Position numbers and translations under genes: made by a program. Of a stretch of DNA of 64,000 bases, positions 21,601 through 31,797 are shown one piece after another (the stretch's first letter is position 1; the number at the start of each line of letters is the position of its first letter). The stretch lies in assembly GCF_000227115.2 (NCBI RefSeq), contig NC_016480.1, positions 1,240,001 to 1,304,000 on the forward strand, in the 5' to 3' direction. The stretch is from Naumovozyma dairenensis CBS 421. Lineage: Eukaryota; Ascomycota; Saccharomycetes; Saccharomycetales; Saccharomycetaceae. Under the pieces are notes generated by a model that made no database searches, was not told the DNA's origin, and saw only the letters and a program-made list of their open reading frames with translations.

Positions 21601-23882
21601 CTATCGATTCTATATTGTTGATTCCCATTAACTGGTCGACGCATGTATAGTTCTGGTGATAACCACCAATCATGGATATAGATAACATCTTTAGCCATGT
21701 TTAATGCTTCACTTAGTGCCCAAAAATAATCTCTACCATCCACTAAGTATTTACAAAAGGAGTTCTTCCTTACGGGAGCAAAACTATTGAATCTGTGCAC
21801 TTGGGACCAAATTGTCGATTTGGACATATAATTGATTGATCTCATCCATTGTCTTAATGAATATTCAGAACTACAAATCACTTTCAATTTTCTTTCACTA
21901 TTTTCTAGAGTTATTAATAATTTCACTGAGAATTTCCTTGAACTTTCTTTATTCCAATCCACATCTTGTTGTATTAATTCTTCAGTTTTCCGCTTATCTA
22001 AGCCTGAACATTTTATTTTAAATTTAGAGTCCACAAGGAATACATCTAATGGAGTGGTAGAACATAGGTCTGAAACGTACGTAATATAAGAATGTCGCAC
22101 TAAAAACCATTTTTCCGTATGTCTCTCAATCATTTCTTTAAAATCATGTGCATTAAAATGTGATACTCTCCAACCTTGTGATTTCGCAGTAGACCTAATA
22201 ATCATGGGGCCTTCTTTACCCTGGTACCCATTTTCATAGCTTAATAAGTTCCCAATAGGTGAGAATTCATAAAATTCACAGAGTCGATTAGCTTGTGGCC
22301 TTAAACATAATGCGAGGTTTAATAATTTCAAATATCGTTCCAACCTTATATACATTGGTTGTGACTCATCGTCTGGTTCTCTAATGAGATCTTGTAAATG
22401 TTTCATTTTGATTTTATTTATATCGAAAAAGATTAGTGATGAACTTGCTGAATTATTCTCGTCAGTATCAGCTTGTAATGTTGTCCTAGATTGCATTCTG
22501 GATCTCAATCCATTTGAAAAGCCTGGATCGATCGGGACTCCATTTTTTTCAAGATGATGATTTTTTCTCCATGTATTTTTAGGAAATTTTGGGAAACTAG
22601 GTAATCTGATTTTCCTGAATTGGTTACTTTCAATTGATAGCTTATTAACAGCTACTTGTTGAAGAGAAACAAGCTTCAAATTAGTATGTAATGCATTTAT
22701 TTCTTGATAACTTTTTACTACTGACCATTTTTGTCTTGTCGACCCAATCCCATATTCTAATTCTAATTTAAACATTGTATTATCATTTTTCTTCTCAATT
22801 ATCTTATTTCTTACTGCGGTAGACATACTGGAAAAACTTGTCCTTCTCGAGGACATAGCATGATTATTACCATCGCTAATATTTTCATTATCATCAGCAT
22901 CATCATTCCTTCCTGTTTCATAATCTTCAGATGGCTCTTCTGAGAAGCTATCCACTATAAATGGAGAAATCCCATTCAATGGTTTGACAGTGATGTCCAA
23001 CATTGCTAAAAGTAAAGGAGCTCTTCTTTTCCCATGTTCATCTCTCAAGAATTGAGTACTAGCAAACAAGGCAGCCGGACATCCACTCAACATGGAATCG
23101 ATTAAATCAGACGCTAACATTTGAGTAGGAGTATCTTCATCATTCAGTACATTTGAAGATAATCTTGGAGATGACATAGTGAGTTCATTCTTACCATCAT
23201 CGTGGTGTGATTGGTTATTCATTTGTAATTTTAGTTTTGAAATGACTGATATTTTCTTGAAGGCATCACTGAATTCTTTCCTCCAATGGTTATTTTTCAA
23301 TTGGCTATCAATGGATCCAATGATTGATCTTCGTTTAGATTTATCTATCGGGAACGTGTTATTGGGCATGGAAGTATCATTTCTCTGTTGTATCATTAGT
23401 CTAATATCACTGCCGTTAACGGTTGTTATAAAAATTGTTTGAATTACCAACCTCAGGCGATATGTTTCTACAGAATATTTGGTTGGAGCAGTGGATGTTG
23501 CTCGAAAGAGGTCATGTTTTGGAATATGGCTCAAAGGATCTTGTTCATCATTTATGAACTGGTTCATTGACTTGTTATCATTAGTACGTGCCGAGTTGGG
23601 GACACCTTGGAAAGATAAATTCTTTATATTACCTTCGTCGTCATCAAGTAATAAAGATCCACTGGCTGATGGCCTCATATATGATTTCAATTGAGGTTTT
23701 CTTTGTTTATAGTTCTTCTTAGTAATGTTACCTCCCCCATTTTGACCCCTGTTTCCATTAGCAGCAGTATTTGTTTCTAGATCATTCTCACTAGATGTAG
23801 CAGTTCTAACTTCTTCCAGATCATTGTCCCTCGAAACAGGCGAAATCCCAGGAATTACAGTGCTCGACCTTTGAGGACCCAT
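18642..23882 (-). CDS. SPO14: Phospholipase D1 (phosphatidylcholine-hydrolysing)
   Basis: A 1746-aa phospholipase D (S. cerevisiae Spo14 is 1683 aa). It hydrolyses phosphatidylcholine to phosphatidic acid and choline and is needed for prospore-membrane formation in meiosis. Two catalytic HKD motifs are intact: H822/K824/D829 (HHEKFVVID) and H1122/K1124/D1129 (HAKLLIVDD). Before them are a PX-like region (about 365-520, including KLPSF/RKIRLPSFPKFPK) and a PH-like region (about 570-700). The C-terminal third is conserved only in patches. The open frame can be extended two codons upstream through a GTG, but the first ATG is at 23882. It is divergent from the DAL80-type gene. Confidence 0.96.
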   Translation of the reverse strand: MGPQRSSTVIPGISPVSRDNDLEEVRTATSSENDLETNTAANGNRGQNGGGNITKKNYKQRKPQLKSYMRPSASGSLLLDDDEGNIKNLSFQGVPNSARTNDNKSMNQFINDEQDPLSHIPKHDLFRATSTAPTKYSVETYRLRLVIQTIFITTVNGSDIRLMIQQRNDTSMPNNTFPIDKSKRRSIIGSIDSQLKNNHWRKEFSDAFKKISVISKLKLQMNNQSHHDDGKNELTMSSPRLSSNVLNDEDTPTQMLASDLIDSMLSGCPAALFASTQFLRDEHGKRRAPLLLAMLDITVKPLNGISPFIVDSFSEEPSEDYETGRNDDADDNENISDGNNHAMSSRRTSFSSMSTAVRNKIIEKKNDNTMFKLELEYGIGSTRQKWSVVKSYQEINALHTNLKLVSLQQVAVNKLSIESNQFRKIRLPSFPKFPKNTWRKNHHLEKNGVPIDPGFSNGLRSRMQSRTTLQADTDENNSASSSLIFFDINKIKMKHLQDLIREPDDESQPMYIRLERYLKLLNLALCLRPQANRLCEFYEFSPIGNLLSYENGYQGKEGPMIIRSTAKSQGWRVSHFNAHDFKEMIERHTEKWFLVRHSYITYVSDLCSTTPLDVFLVDSKFKIKCSGLDKRKTEELIQQDVDWNKESSRKFSVKLLITLENSERKLKVICSSEYSLRQWMRSINYMSKSTIWSQVHRFNSFAPVRKNSFCKYLVDGRDYFWALSEALNMAKDVIYIHDWWLSPELYMRRPVNGNQQYRIDRILKKCAESGIKIFIVIYRNVGNTVGTDSLWTKHSMLGLHPNIHLIRSPNQWLQNTYFWAHHEKFVVIDHTIAFMGGIDLCYGRYDTPEHVLRDDATGIKDQNFPGKDYSNARICDFYELDKPFESMYDRNVIPRMPWHDVHMMMVGEPARDLSRHFVQRWNYLLREKRPSRPTPLLTPANDFTACELERSPFFKTLKKRSTCEVQILRSAGNWSLGLKETEKSIQNAYLKLIETSQHYIYIENQFFITTSTWDGVIIENKIGDAIVDRIIRANSEGAEWKAFIIIPLMPGFDSPIDQPEASALRVIMQCQYQSISRGETSIFARLRKLNIDPVQYIQFYSLRKWSTIGTEEKLVTEQLYVHAKLLIVDDRSCIIGSANINERSQLGNRDSEVAAIVRDTDLIKTKMNGEDYYAGRFAWELRQRLMREHLGCDVDLVEIVERQFGRLEKLAKENYRTLHTLDTKKKSSKYNKEDKITSSMIELAYREVFDVDYSSSWSNIYHRDDITEDEQGGGKRGSYVSSSKFGINLEEFMKTTSEVEAYDEVCNVLDSLEEEIGNKKMELPIRNTRGQTQTDPPVPLHSFNFRAGTANLGIRDNKSISADPRLIGNKVHTADVSGDGPDGWNKVTDEFKESVTEQLKDWALKALSSRVIDDKEKSKTDLRYEASFDFLPDKRDIEKYLNCLEISDIKKWDMLKRICYLQRLSYKIKVLADSKTNVSNEENTSTNSSSEQSDNRTDPGSLGELDDDAVDELLSQITPSVTNNEDFDRRLLNLKFVDPYCFGDPLAETFYDDVWTAIALRNTLIFRFVFHCQPDNDVQTWRDYKEFNKLSQEFIDEQNKSIETALAMEKSNESSTKSGSTNSDDLPIPKESDRNVNKGEKLIDVPVNKTVPRDDENEKATTNKDLEEKSMNALKKKTVSRLKMRFSNSLLYGFKQRTFDRHTSRRLLERVHGNLVIFPTEWLAKEVESKNWFYSADRLPPIEIYD

Positions 23883-24851
23883 CTTCACTCTATTGAAAAC
23901 AGTTTCTTCAGGTTCACTGTTTCTTCTGATACAATAGAAAACACTGTATCACTTTCTAACGGTTTAATAAAGGATGTATCTATTTATGACCTGAGTATTC
24001 CTGTCATATAGTCCATAAAAAATCGATGCTCCTCCAGTGGTGGGTCAGCTTTACACGCTATTAATTGCACCTTGGGTATGTACCTATTGTAAACTGACCA
24101 TTTCGCCTCACGCCTCACGCCTTACGCCTTTACTAAGTTAAATTGGAGGAGTGTGTGTTACCCGGTATGTAAATCAGAAATAAGCTGGGCGGCTAATAAT
24201 ATTAAATTACCTAAAAAAGTAAAAGGGTAAACAGGGAGATGAGGAGATAAAAGCCCGCAGCTCCGCGGATGGCGCTGATAAGTCCCAAGGGGTTGCAGTT
24301 GCTTGGTTACTTACTTTGATAAGAAACAAAAAATAACAGCCCAGATAGTTATAGTAGCAAGAGTAGCCCTTCACATTACCATCTCTATCTTTGTATCTCA
24401 GAAAAGTTATCATATATGGTAGAGGCTGTTGAAATTGTCCATCTGGCACCGAGATACTTTGCTTAGATAAGAAGACGATGAGTTTTGATATCGAGTTATC
24501 TTCGCACACCTTCAAGTGCCTTAGTAAATAAAAGTATTTACTGAGCAGTTCTTGTTGGGACGGAGCTTTTTATGCTAGAGAAAGTTTCCTCCATGCATAT
24601 CATTTTTTGTATGTTTAACAGTGTGGAGAAATGTGTCAAAAGCATATATATTATCTCTTTACTTTCTCTTATCTTGACTTTCGAAGTCTTTCAGACTCCT
24701 TGCTGATGGAGCCCAAATTTTCTATATATGTATTACATTAGCTACTTATTTCCCTCTTATTTAGTTGACCTTATTTTATGGAAATAAATTTCTATTACTG
24801 CCGTAGCTCTTCAAACATTCTCTTAATATAAATTATTTGAAAAATAGTAAA
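23883..24851. promoter_or_regulatory. SPO14-DAL80 divergent promoter with GATA cluster and Reb1 site
   Basis: GATAA sites on the plus strand at 24246 (GATAAA), 24277, 24318 and 24466 (GATAAG), and a reversed GATAAC at 24495-24500. TTACCCG at 24158-24164 is a reverse Reb1-type site. A short tandem of CGCCTCA/CGCCTTA units is at 24105-24129. GATA clusters are the UAS-NTR elements of nitrogen-catabolite-repressed genes; S. cerevisiae DAL80 is activated by Gln3/Gat1 and represses itself through them. Confidence 0.6.
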
Positions 24852-25931
24852 ATGGAAGACAGTGTAAACCAAAATAATGGTGACAGTATCGTAACCACAA
24901 CAGAAACGAAAAATAATTCTTCATTTTCAATCAGTAAAAAAAAACCAACACTTACCATTACGGATCAACTAGATACATACTCTAAAGGAAAAAGCGCATT
25001 TGGTCAACCAAAATTATTATCCTTACTAAATGTTGAATCTCAAACAGAACTCACTGCAGTTTGGAATACATTACCTAAACCTAAGATAATTAACGGCACT
25101 AATAAAAGAAATTCAATTTGTTTGCCACCAATTAGGGGAGAAAGCAATAAGAATAATATAATAGATGATGATGACGACAACGATAGTATAGTAACACATT
25201 GTAGGAATTGTTTTACACAAAACACACCACTTTGGAGGAGAGATGATATGGGTACAGTTTTATGTAATGCATGTGGACTATTTTTAAAATTGCATGGAAG
25301 ACCAAGACCGCCAAAATTACAGAATGATATAATTAAAACACGAAACAGAAGCAATAATAATAATAATAATAATAATAATGGTCTATTTCATAATAATTCA
25401 AATAAAAGAAGGAAGAGTAATCCTGCAGGATTTGATTTATTTACTTCAAGAAATGTTGAACGTTTTAGAGCAAAATATTCTTTAAATAATAGAAGAAACG
25501 AGGATGATCGTCAAGATAAGGAAATATTAAAGATGGCACACTCAGTGAAACCCATTTTAAAACCCAAAAATATATATGATATCAAAGCAAATAAGGACTT
25601 GCCTAGCAAGGAAAGGGTCCCTTCTGAATTAGAATTAAATGGCCAATTTTATAAAGTTCTTGAGGCCAAAAGAATCGGTGTGAATGAAACAGCTCATAAT
25701 CTTTTACAGAGCATAAATAACAGGGACAACATACCATCGAATAGCAATTTGACAAGTTTTATGGATGAAATACCTCGCCAACAAATAGATCTGAAAGTTG
25801 GGTTACAAAGAGAAGAAGAAATAATTAAGTTGAAAACAAGAGTTATGGAATTGGAATTGATGGCAGGATTATATAAGAAACATATATTTGAGTTGACCGC
25901 AAAATATAAACTTGGAAGCCAAAGAGGATAA
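24852..25931 (+). CDS. DAL80: GATA-type zinc-finger repressor of nitrogen catabolite genes
   Basis: A 359-aa protein with one GATA zinc finger (CX2CX17CX2C) starting at residue 117: [18 protein letters not shown] then [19 protein letters not shown]-terminal coiled coil ([28 protein letters not shown]) is the dimerisation element shared by S. cerevisiae Dal80 (269 aa) and Gzf3 (551 aa). Both compete with Gln3/Gat1 at GATAAG sites to repress nitrogen genes. Length is intermediate; chromosome XI context and a GATAAG-rich promoter favour Dal80. The ATG at 24852 is used because the frame upstream starts only at a TTG. A poly-Asn run is encoded at 25354-25380. Confidence 0.85.
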   Translation: MEDSVNQNNGDSIVTTTETKNNSSFSISKKKPTLTITDQLDTYSKGKSAFGQPKLLSLLNVESQTELTAVWNTLPKPKIINGTNKRNSICLPPIRGESNKNNIIDDDDDNDSIVTHCRNCFTQNTPLWRRDDMGTVLCNACGLFLKLHGRPRPPKLQNDIIKTRNRSNNNNNNNNNGLFHNNSNKRRKSNPAGFDLFTSRNVERFRAKYSLNNRRNEDDRQDKEILKMAHSVKPILKPKNIYDIKANKDLPSKERVPSELELNGQFYKVLEAKRIGVNETAHNLLQSINNRDNIPSNSNLTSFMDEIPRQQIDLKVGLQREEEIIKLKTRVMELELMAGLYKKHIFELTAKYKLGSQRG

Positions 25932-26300
25932 AATTGTATAACAAATGGATTTTTTTAGTACATTTTTGCAATCAAATTTATAATATCGTAGAGAAAATGT
26001 ACACTTATATCGTTACCTATACGTATATGTTCCAGGAGCCGGCCATTAGCAAAAAACTGTGACGTTCATCTACATTGTCTCTCAGAATGTTTGTCACCCG
26101 GACTGCTGAAGAAATTGTACTTCCGAACCTGAAAAAGGGTTATATCAGGAAAAAGTAAAGTGAAACTCACGTACATTTGATTTTTAGATATATTGAATTT
26201 ATGAACAGTACAGTAAGAAATACAGTTATTATCTCAAAAAGAAAGACAATATCAATATCATAGGACTCTAGTAGCAACCCCCTAATAATATACGATAAAG
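25932..26300. other. DAL80-DID2 intergenic region
   Basis: 369 bp of AT-rich sequence between two genes on the same strand: 3' UTR of the GATA factor and promoter of DID2. No gene is seen. Confidence 0.5.
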
Positions 26301-26912
26301 ATGTCACGTAATCCAGCGGCAGGCCTAGAAAACACATTATTCCAGTTGAAATTTACATCGAAACAGTTACAAAAGCAAGCGCAAAGAGCGTCCAGAGAAG
26401 AGAAACAAGAGACAAATAAGTTGAAGAAAGCTCTCAACGAAAATGAAGAAATTGCTAGAATATATGCCTCTAATGCCATAAGGAAGAAAAATGAAAGATT
26501 GCAACTTTTGAAGTTGGCTTCTAGGATTGATTCTGTAGCTTCAAGGGTACAGACTGCAGTAACTATGAGACAAGTGTCTGGATCAATGGCACAAGTTTGT
26601 AAGGGGATGGATAAGGCATTAGCTAATATGAATTTACAACAGATAACAATGGTTATGGATAAATTTGAACAACAATTTGAAGACCTAGATACAAGTGTTA
26701 ACGTTTATGAAGATATGGGCGTTAGTTCAGATGCAATGTTGGTTGATAATGATAAAGTAGATGAGTTAATGGGTAAAGTGGCTGATGAAAATGGTATGGA
26801 ATTAAAGCAAAGTGCCAAATTGGACAACTTACCTCAAATAGAAAAAGCAGAACCTGTAACAGAAGAAAAAGAAGACAAATTGGCTCAAAGATTAAGAGCT
26901 TTACGTAGTTGA
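26301..26912 (+). CDS. DID2: ESCRT-III-associated protein, CHMP1 homologue
   Basis: A 203-aa protein (S. cerevisiae Did2/YKR035W-A is 204 aa) of the Snf7/CHMP family. It recruits the AAA ATPase Vps4 to ESCRT-III on endosomes to drive disassembly and vesicle formation. The basic N-terminal helices (residues 10-60, LENTLFQLKFTSKQLQKQAQRA) and acidic C-terminal half are typical. The last residues, LAQRLRALRS, match the MIT-interacting motif (MIM1). It is convergent with CCT7. Confidence 0.95.
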   Translation: MSRNPAAGLENTLFQLKFTSKQLQKQAQRASREEKQETNKLKKALNENEEIARIYASNAIRKKNERLQLLKLASRIDSVASRVQTAVTMRQVSGSMAQVCKGMDKALANMNLQQITMVMDKFEQQFEDLDTSVNVYEDMGVSSDAMLVDNDKVDELMGKVADENGMELKQSAKLDNLPQIEKAEPVTEEKEDKLAQRLRALRS

Positions 26913-27220
26913 AATTTTCTTTACATGCCGCATTTTATGACATAATATAAATACTCTATTTTGTAAATTAAATTTTCTGATTAATATTTATTGTTTTTCC
27001 TTATATTACCTAGTTGCTGTGATTATCTAACCTCTTTTCTTTAATATCGACTCCTTATCGCTGAACGCGACGGCGTAGCCTACCTGTAATGATTGTATCA
27101 ATTGAATTAAATTACAAAAATATATATGCACCAAGTAATTCTCCCGCCATTTATAAAGTTTACTATGTTATCTGTTTTTGCTGTCGTTGGTTATATTGTC
27201 ATGGATTGTTTTATGTCTCC
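26913..27220. other. DID2-CCT7 convergent intergenic region
   Basis: 308 bp between two convergent stops, AT-rich, with only 3' UTR-type sequence. No gene is seen. Confidence 0.5.
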
Positions 27221-28879
27221 TTATTGCATTGGTACTCCTCTACCTCTACCTCCACCTGGAGCAGGTGGCATCATGCCAGCGTTGGCTGATTGATGTTCTT
27301 GATTAGTAATAGTTTCATCGACAGACAAAATCAAATTCGTAGCTTCTGTCGCACTTTGCAATGCATTAATTTTCACTAAAGCTGGTTCCCATACAAATTT
27401 GCTAAAGTTATCACCAATGTTTTCAGTTTCAAAATCTACACCAAACCATTTTTCACCTTTACTGTGGGCCAATCTTAATTTATTCAATAATTCTACAGCA
27501 TCAAACCCAGCGTTCTCACATAATTGTCTTGGAATAACTTCTAAAGCTTTAGCGAATGCATTGATAATAAGTTGTTGCTTACCGGCAATAGTTTTAGAAT
27601 AATCTCTTAGATATTTAGATATTTCCATTTCAATGGCACCACCACCGGCAACGACTAATTTGTTTTGTAATGCTCTCTTAACGATCATGATGGCATCATG
27701 CAAAGATCTTTCTACTTCAGCAATGACTTGTTCAGCACCACCTCTTAAAAGTAATGTGCATGTTTTAGCTTGTGGACAACCTTTGAATAAATTGTAACGT
27801 TCAGCACCAATCTGTATTTCTTCAAAAGTTTCACACGTACCTAAATAGTCCGGTTTAATATCCGAAGTGGTGGACTGTATCGAACCCCCTACAGCTTGGA
27901 TTACACGATTCATATCATCAGAACTAACTCTACCAGCACAGAAAATATTCCTGTCAGCAAAGTATTGTGTAGCTAAATCACCGATTGGAAGTTTAGATAA
28001 TACAATATTTGCACCCGTGTCTTTGATTTGTTCCAATTTATCAAGAATAATTTGCCATTCAGCATCCACAATAGCTTGGTAATCAGATACTTGTTCTACA
28101 CGGACTTCTGCGTTATCCTTTTCAGCTTTCAACTCTAATTCAACATTTAAACTTAAGATCTTAGGGTTCTTAAAATTCTTTGGTTGTTGTTCAAACCCAG
28201 CATATGAGAAGGTTTTCTTAAAGGCAACACCATCAATAAACATGGATTCCTCCATAGCTCCACCTGGAATTTTCTTAATACCAATCAACTTATCATCTAA
28301 ATCATCTTTATCTAATGATAAAACTGCATCGACACACATCTTAACGAAGAAATCAGCATTCTTATAAATCAGTTTGGAGCTCATGGCAGTTCTAGCACAA
28401 CGTTCTAGTAATTCTCTACTTCCTTCATGTTCAACTGAGACATCGGTTGCTAATTCTTTAATCTTCTCAACAGCTAGCCGAACTGCAGTTCTATAACCCT
28501 TCATAATAATATGAGAAGAAATACCTTCTTCCAAGAATGGTTTTGCCTCCTTCATTAGTTCCCCGGCAAGAATAGTCACACTTGTAGTCCCATCACCGAC
28601 TTCGGCATCTTGAGCTCTTGAAATATCCACTAGAGTTCTTGCAGCTGGATGTACAACATCTAACAATCTTAAAATAGTAGCACCATCATTGGAGATGGTT
28701 GTCTTTTGGTTTGATGTTACAATCAAAATGTCAGAACCTAGGGGACCTAATGTTGGCTTCAATGTTTCTTGGATAGCAATGCATGCATTGATGTTGGAAA
28801 TAATCTGACCTTTGCCTTGGGAGGCATCGGTACCTTCTTTAAGGACAACAATGGTTGGAGTTCTGTTACCAAAATTCAT
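27221..28879 (-). CDS. CCT7: Chaperonin TRiC/CCT eta subunit
   Basis: A 552-aa group II chaperonin subunit (S. cerevisiae Cct7 is 550 aa), part of the cytosolic TRiC/CCT double ring that folds actin, tubulin and WD40 proteins. Conserved nucleotide-binding motifs are present: [11 protein letters not shown] near residue 43, [15 protein letters not shown] near 90 and [17 protein letters not shown] near 405. The C terminus ends in the Gly/Arg-rich tail [11 protein letters not shown]. In S. cerevisiae it is YJL111W on chromosome X, next to MDV1, so this locus keeps a gene lost from the chromosome XI copy in S. cerevisiae. Confidence 0.97.
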   Translation of the reverse strand: MNFGNRTPTIVVLKEGTDASQGKGQIISNINACIAIQETLKPTLGPLGSDILIVTSNQKTTISNDGATILRLLDVVHPAARTLVDISRAQDAEVGDGTTSVTILAGELMKEAKPFLEEGISSHIIMKGYRTAVRLAVEKIKELATDVSVEHEGSRELLERCARTAMSSKLIYKNADFFVKMCVDAVLSLDKDDLDDKLIGIKKIPGGAMEESMFIDGVAFKKTFSYAGFEQQPKNFKNPKILSLNVELELKAEKDNAEVRVEQVSDYQAIVDAEWQIILDKLEQIKDTGANIVLSKLPIGDLATQYFADRNIFCAGRVSSDDMNRVIQAVGGSIQSTTSDIKPDYLGTCETFEEIQIGAERYNLFKGCPQAKTCTLLLRGGAEQVIAEVERSLHDAIMIVKRALQNKLVVAGGGAIEMEISKYLRDYSKTIAGKQQLIINAFAKALEVIPRQLCENAGFDAVELLNKLRLAHSKGEKWFGVDFETENIGDNFSKFVWEPALVKINALQSATEATNLILSVDETITNQEHQSANAGMMPPAPGGGRGRGVPMQ

Positions 28880-29216
28880 AGCTAGATTGTATGCGGGTAT
28901 TAGGGCAGGATCCTGGAAAGAATTGAGTTCAGAGGTGTTTGTAGTATGGCAGTAATGGTTACCATCATCTATTAATTATTATATTTAAATATATATGAAT
29001 TGATTTATTCTTTATTTTGCAAATTTTTGCCACTTCCAAAACCAATAGCCGGGTAACTGAATTACAGAAATATTATCAACTAATTTGTTACGTACTTGTG
29101 GTAATAAGAGACGACACGAGATGTTCACTACGCAAATCTATAAAGAAAATGATTTAAATACTCATCAGCAATATAAATATATAGATCACCTTCCAGTGTT
29201 TAGTTTAGCTATTACG
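28880..29216. other. CCT7 promoter region with Reb1 site
   Basis: 337 bp upstream of CCT7 and downstream of the MDV1/CAF4 gene. CGGGTAA at 29050-29056 is an exact Reb1 core, about 170 bp before the CCT7 ATG, fitting a nucleosome-depleted housekeeping promoter. Confidence 0.5.
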
Positions 29217-31223
29217 TCAAATTGCCCATAAGTTGACTGTACCATTACTTCGGCCTTCTACCATCCGGTCGTCTCTGCATTTAACTGAGGTTGCGTATGA
29301 GTAGGACGATGGCGCCATCATTTCATCGATAACATTTTCTGACTCCCCGCAAAACCAATGATCTTTCTTCTGTTGGTCTATTATCCTAATTCTCTCCTCT
29401 CCTTCTGAAATGACTGCTAACAAACCCGGAGGACTGCTATCGAATGAAGTCACTGGTAAACCACAAGGATGTAATTCAAGCCACCCCGCAGTTCTGAGAT
29501 CCCATACTCTTATGTCTCCATCTGTTGAACTTGTGGTAAGTTTGATTGGATCAAATTGTAATGAAGTAATAGCACCATTATGACCTTCCATTGACCTAAC
29601 TACTTTTCCGATCCTTAAATCCCATAGTCTTGCAATACCATCACTTGAGCCAGTAATTAATGCTGTATTATAATATTGTAATGCCCCTACTACAGGGCTG
29701 TTCCTTGACATCAGCATATCCCCATTGGTTTTAGAGATGGAACCGAAATTTGTAGCTAACGTTTGGAAACATTTGCCACTAATAATATCGTATTGGCGAA
29801 CTGTTTTATCTCTTGAAGCACTTATAAGATATTCGCCATCAAAAGATAACGCTGTAATTTCATCACTATGTGAATCAAAAGTTAAAACACAAGGTGACTC
29901 ATCCTTTTCTTCCAGTTGATTGTTTTCTTTTTTTGCTAATTCGATACCTAGATCAATATTCCAAACTTTTACAGTGGCATCTTTACTTCCTGTCATCAGT
30001 AACGAATTATTGTTACTCATTTGGAGGCAATTGATTGTGGCTTTATGTCCAGAGAACGACCCAAGTTGCTCGGTGGTCGATAAATCCCAAATCTTGACTG
30101 TATTGTCATAGTTAGCAGCAGTACATAAAGTATTCCAGGATTTGGCAAAATCTAAGCATGTAATGCTATCTGTATGAGCACTCTTAAATGAATGAATTTT
30201 ATCACCAAGATTGTAGTTAGATCTAGTCGTACTAGAAGATGTATGTTTTTTTGTTACATTATCTGCCAAGTCCTCAATAGCTGTTGTGTTTTCAGTAACT
30301 TGCTCGAAAGAGGATGAACGCATTGAATATGACATATCGTCACCCTCGCCATTATTGATAAGTGAAACACTTGATAATAAATTTGATGATTCTTCTGTAT
30401 GTACCTGATAGAATGACTGGTTCTTTTGCTGTGTTTCTGTCTCTCTATCGAATTCTGATGCGTACTCTGCAACAAAGTTTTTTCTGTCATCGATTGTTTT
30501 TAGTTCATTCTCCAATTCTAACTCGAACTTTTCAACAATAGCAAGTTTTTGACATTGTGATTGTTGGGAATATTGTAATTGCTGTATTCTAAAATCCAAC
30601 TTCGCAATATCGTTCCGAACAATCTGTTTTTGTAGTTCAATAGTTGAGAACTCTTCGACTATTCTATTAAAAGATTTATTTAGGTAAGATAAAGAATATG
30701 CTGTTTTTATTGATTCTAAATCGTGATTAGAGAGAGGTGGTTCAATTCGGCAACTAGAAGTTGAAGAATCTTTTTCAGTAAATTGATCTCCTTCGGAGGA
30801 TATGCCATAATACCAAAAATGTAATTGAAATCCCCAATAAAGACTTACCTCCTGATTATTATCACACAAATTGGCTACTTCATTTTCCACTCTTTCATTT
30901 GCAACCATGATTTGTCGTAGGGGTTCCGGCGGTATTTCAAGTAGCAATTCATCACTTAAGTAACATGCAAGTTTGAATGCACTATATTTATCAACAATAT
31001 TATTATCGAAATATTGTTGGTTTGCATTCGAAAATGAGGAACTTAGAAAGGGAGGATACATTTCCTTTGAGAATCTTCTCTTTAACTTATGTAATAATAA
31101 TGCTATCGCCGACCGACTATTCTGATATAAGAGGCATTTGAACGGAAGTAATTGACCAGCAAAACTAGGATGAGTTGTTACAGATTTGGCGTTCGGTAAT
31201 TGTGATAGTGCATTGCCTGCCAT
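29217..31223 (-). CDS. MDV1/CAF4: Mitochondrial fission adaptor with WD40 repeats
   Basis: A 668-aa protein related to S. cerevisiae Mdv1 (714 aa) and Caf4 (643 aa). These bind Fis1 on the mitochondrial outer membrane through N-terminal helices and recruit the dynamin Dnm1 through a C-terminal WD40 propeller. A coiled coil lies at about 186-250. WD40 repeats run from about residue 347 to the end (for example TVKIWDLSTTEQLGSFSGH, ARLWDLRIGKVVRSMEGH, IRVWDLRTA). The C-terminal MVEGRSNGTVNLWAI is close to the Mdv1 ending, and the neighbour CCT7 is also MDV1's neighbour in S. cerevisiae, so Mdv1 is slightly favoured. The frame extends 13 codons upstream to a TTG; the first ATG (31223) is used. 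Confidence 0.93.
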   Translation of the reverse strand: MAGNALSQLPNAKSVTTHPSFAGQLLPFKCLLYQNSRSAIALLLHKLKRRFSKEMYPPFLSSSFSNANQQYFDNNIVDKYSAFKLACYLSDELLLEIPPEPLRQIMVANERVENEVANLCDNNQEVSLYWGFQLHFWYYGISSEGDQFTEKDSSTSSCRIEPPLSNHDLESIKTAYSLSYLNKSFNRIVEEFSTIELQKQIVRNDIAKLDFRIQQLQYSQQSQCQKLAIVEKFELELENELKTIDDRKNFVAEYASEFDRETETQQKNQSFYQVHTEESSNLLSSVSLINNGEGDDMSYSMRSSSFEQVTENTTAIEDLADNVTKKHTSSSTTRSNYNLGDKIHSFKSAHTDSITCLDFAKSWNTLCTAANYDNTVKIWDLSTTEQLGSFSGHKATINCLQMSNNNSLLMTGSKDATVKVWNIDLGIELAKKENNQLEEKDESPCVLTFDSHSDEITALSFDGEYLISASRDKTVRQYDIISGKCFQTLATNFGSISKTNGDMLMSRNSPVVGALQYYNTALITGSSDGIARLWDLRIGKVVRSMEGHNGAITSLQFDPIKLTTSSTDGDIRVWDLRTAGWLELHPCGLPVTSFDSSPPGLLAVISEGEERIRIIDQQKKDHWFCGESENVIDEMMAPSSYSYATSVKCRDDRMVEGRSNGTVNLWAI

Positions 31224-31797
31224 TTCAATTCGAAAAAAGATTTCAATGTTCTTTATCCGCAAGTGTCAGAGTAAGATTGAATCACTGCTGTCGATTTCTA
31301 TACGTATCTAAACAATTGTATTTATGCAAAAGGCTCGACTCTCAACTTTTTTTATGATTTCCGTTCTTCTAAGGTAATCGATAGAGTATCGTCAGAGCGT
31401 TTTCAGATTTCAATGAATCTGTAAAAGTCCGATACTAAATAAAGAAACATATTTTAGATATCACTCAACATGGATCGAAGGTATACCAGAAAATATACTA
31501 AAAGTTTATACTAACATTATTTAATAATTTTTCGAATTGGAGATTAATAATATTCATCAGGCGCGTGTACGAACTATTTCAATACGTAATAAAACTATAC
31601 TAGAAAATTACGCTAGACGCAGTTACCATACAACATCCCAAAAGAATACATGTTACAAGTCCTAAATGAGAACTTACAGTTGTTGATCGATTTTTTTAAT
31701 GGAGATTTCCAATCCTATTCCATAAATTAGACAGTCTATAGACAGTCAATAGACAGATCTAAATAATAGTTAAACAAGCATAATAGCATCCAAGCAG
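31224..31797. other. Intergenic region between SPC34 and MDV1/CAF4
   Basis: 574 bp between two minus-strand genes. It holds the MDV1/CAF4 promoter and the SPC34 3' flank, with a small repeat (AGACAGTCTATAGACAGTCAATAGACAG in two blocks) around 31730-31757. No gene is supported. Confidence 0.5.
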
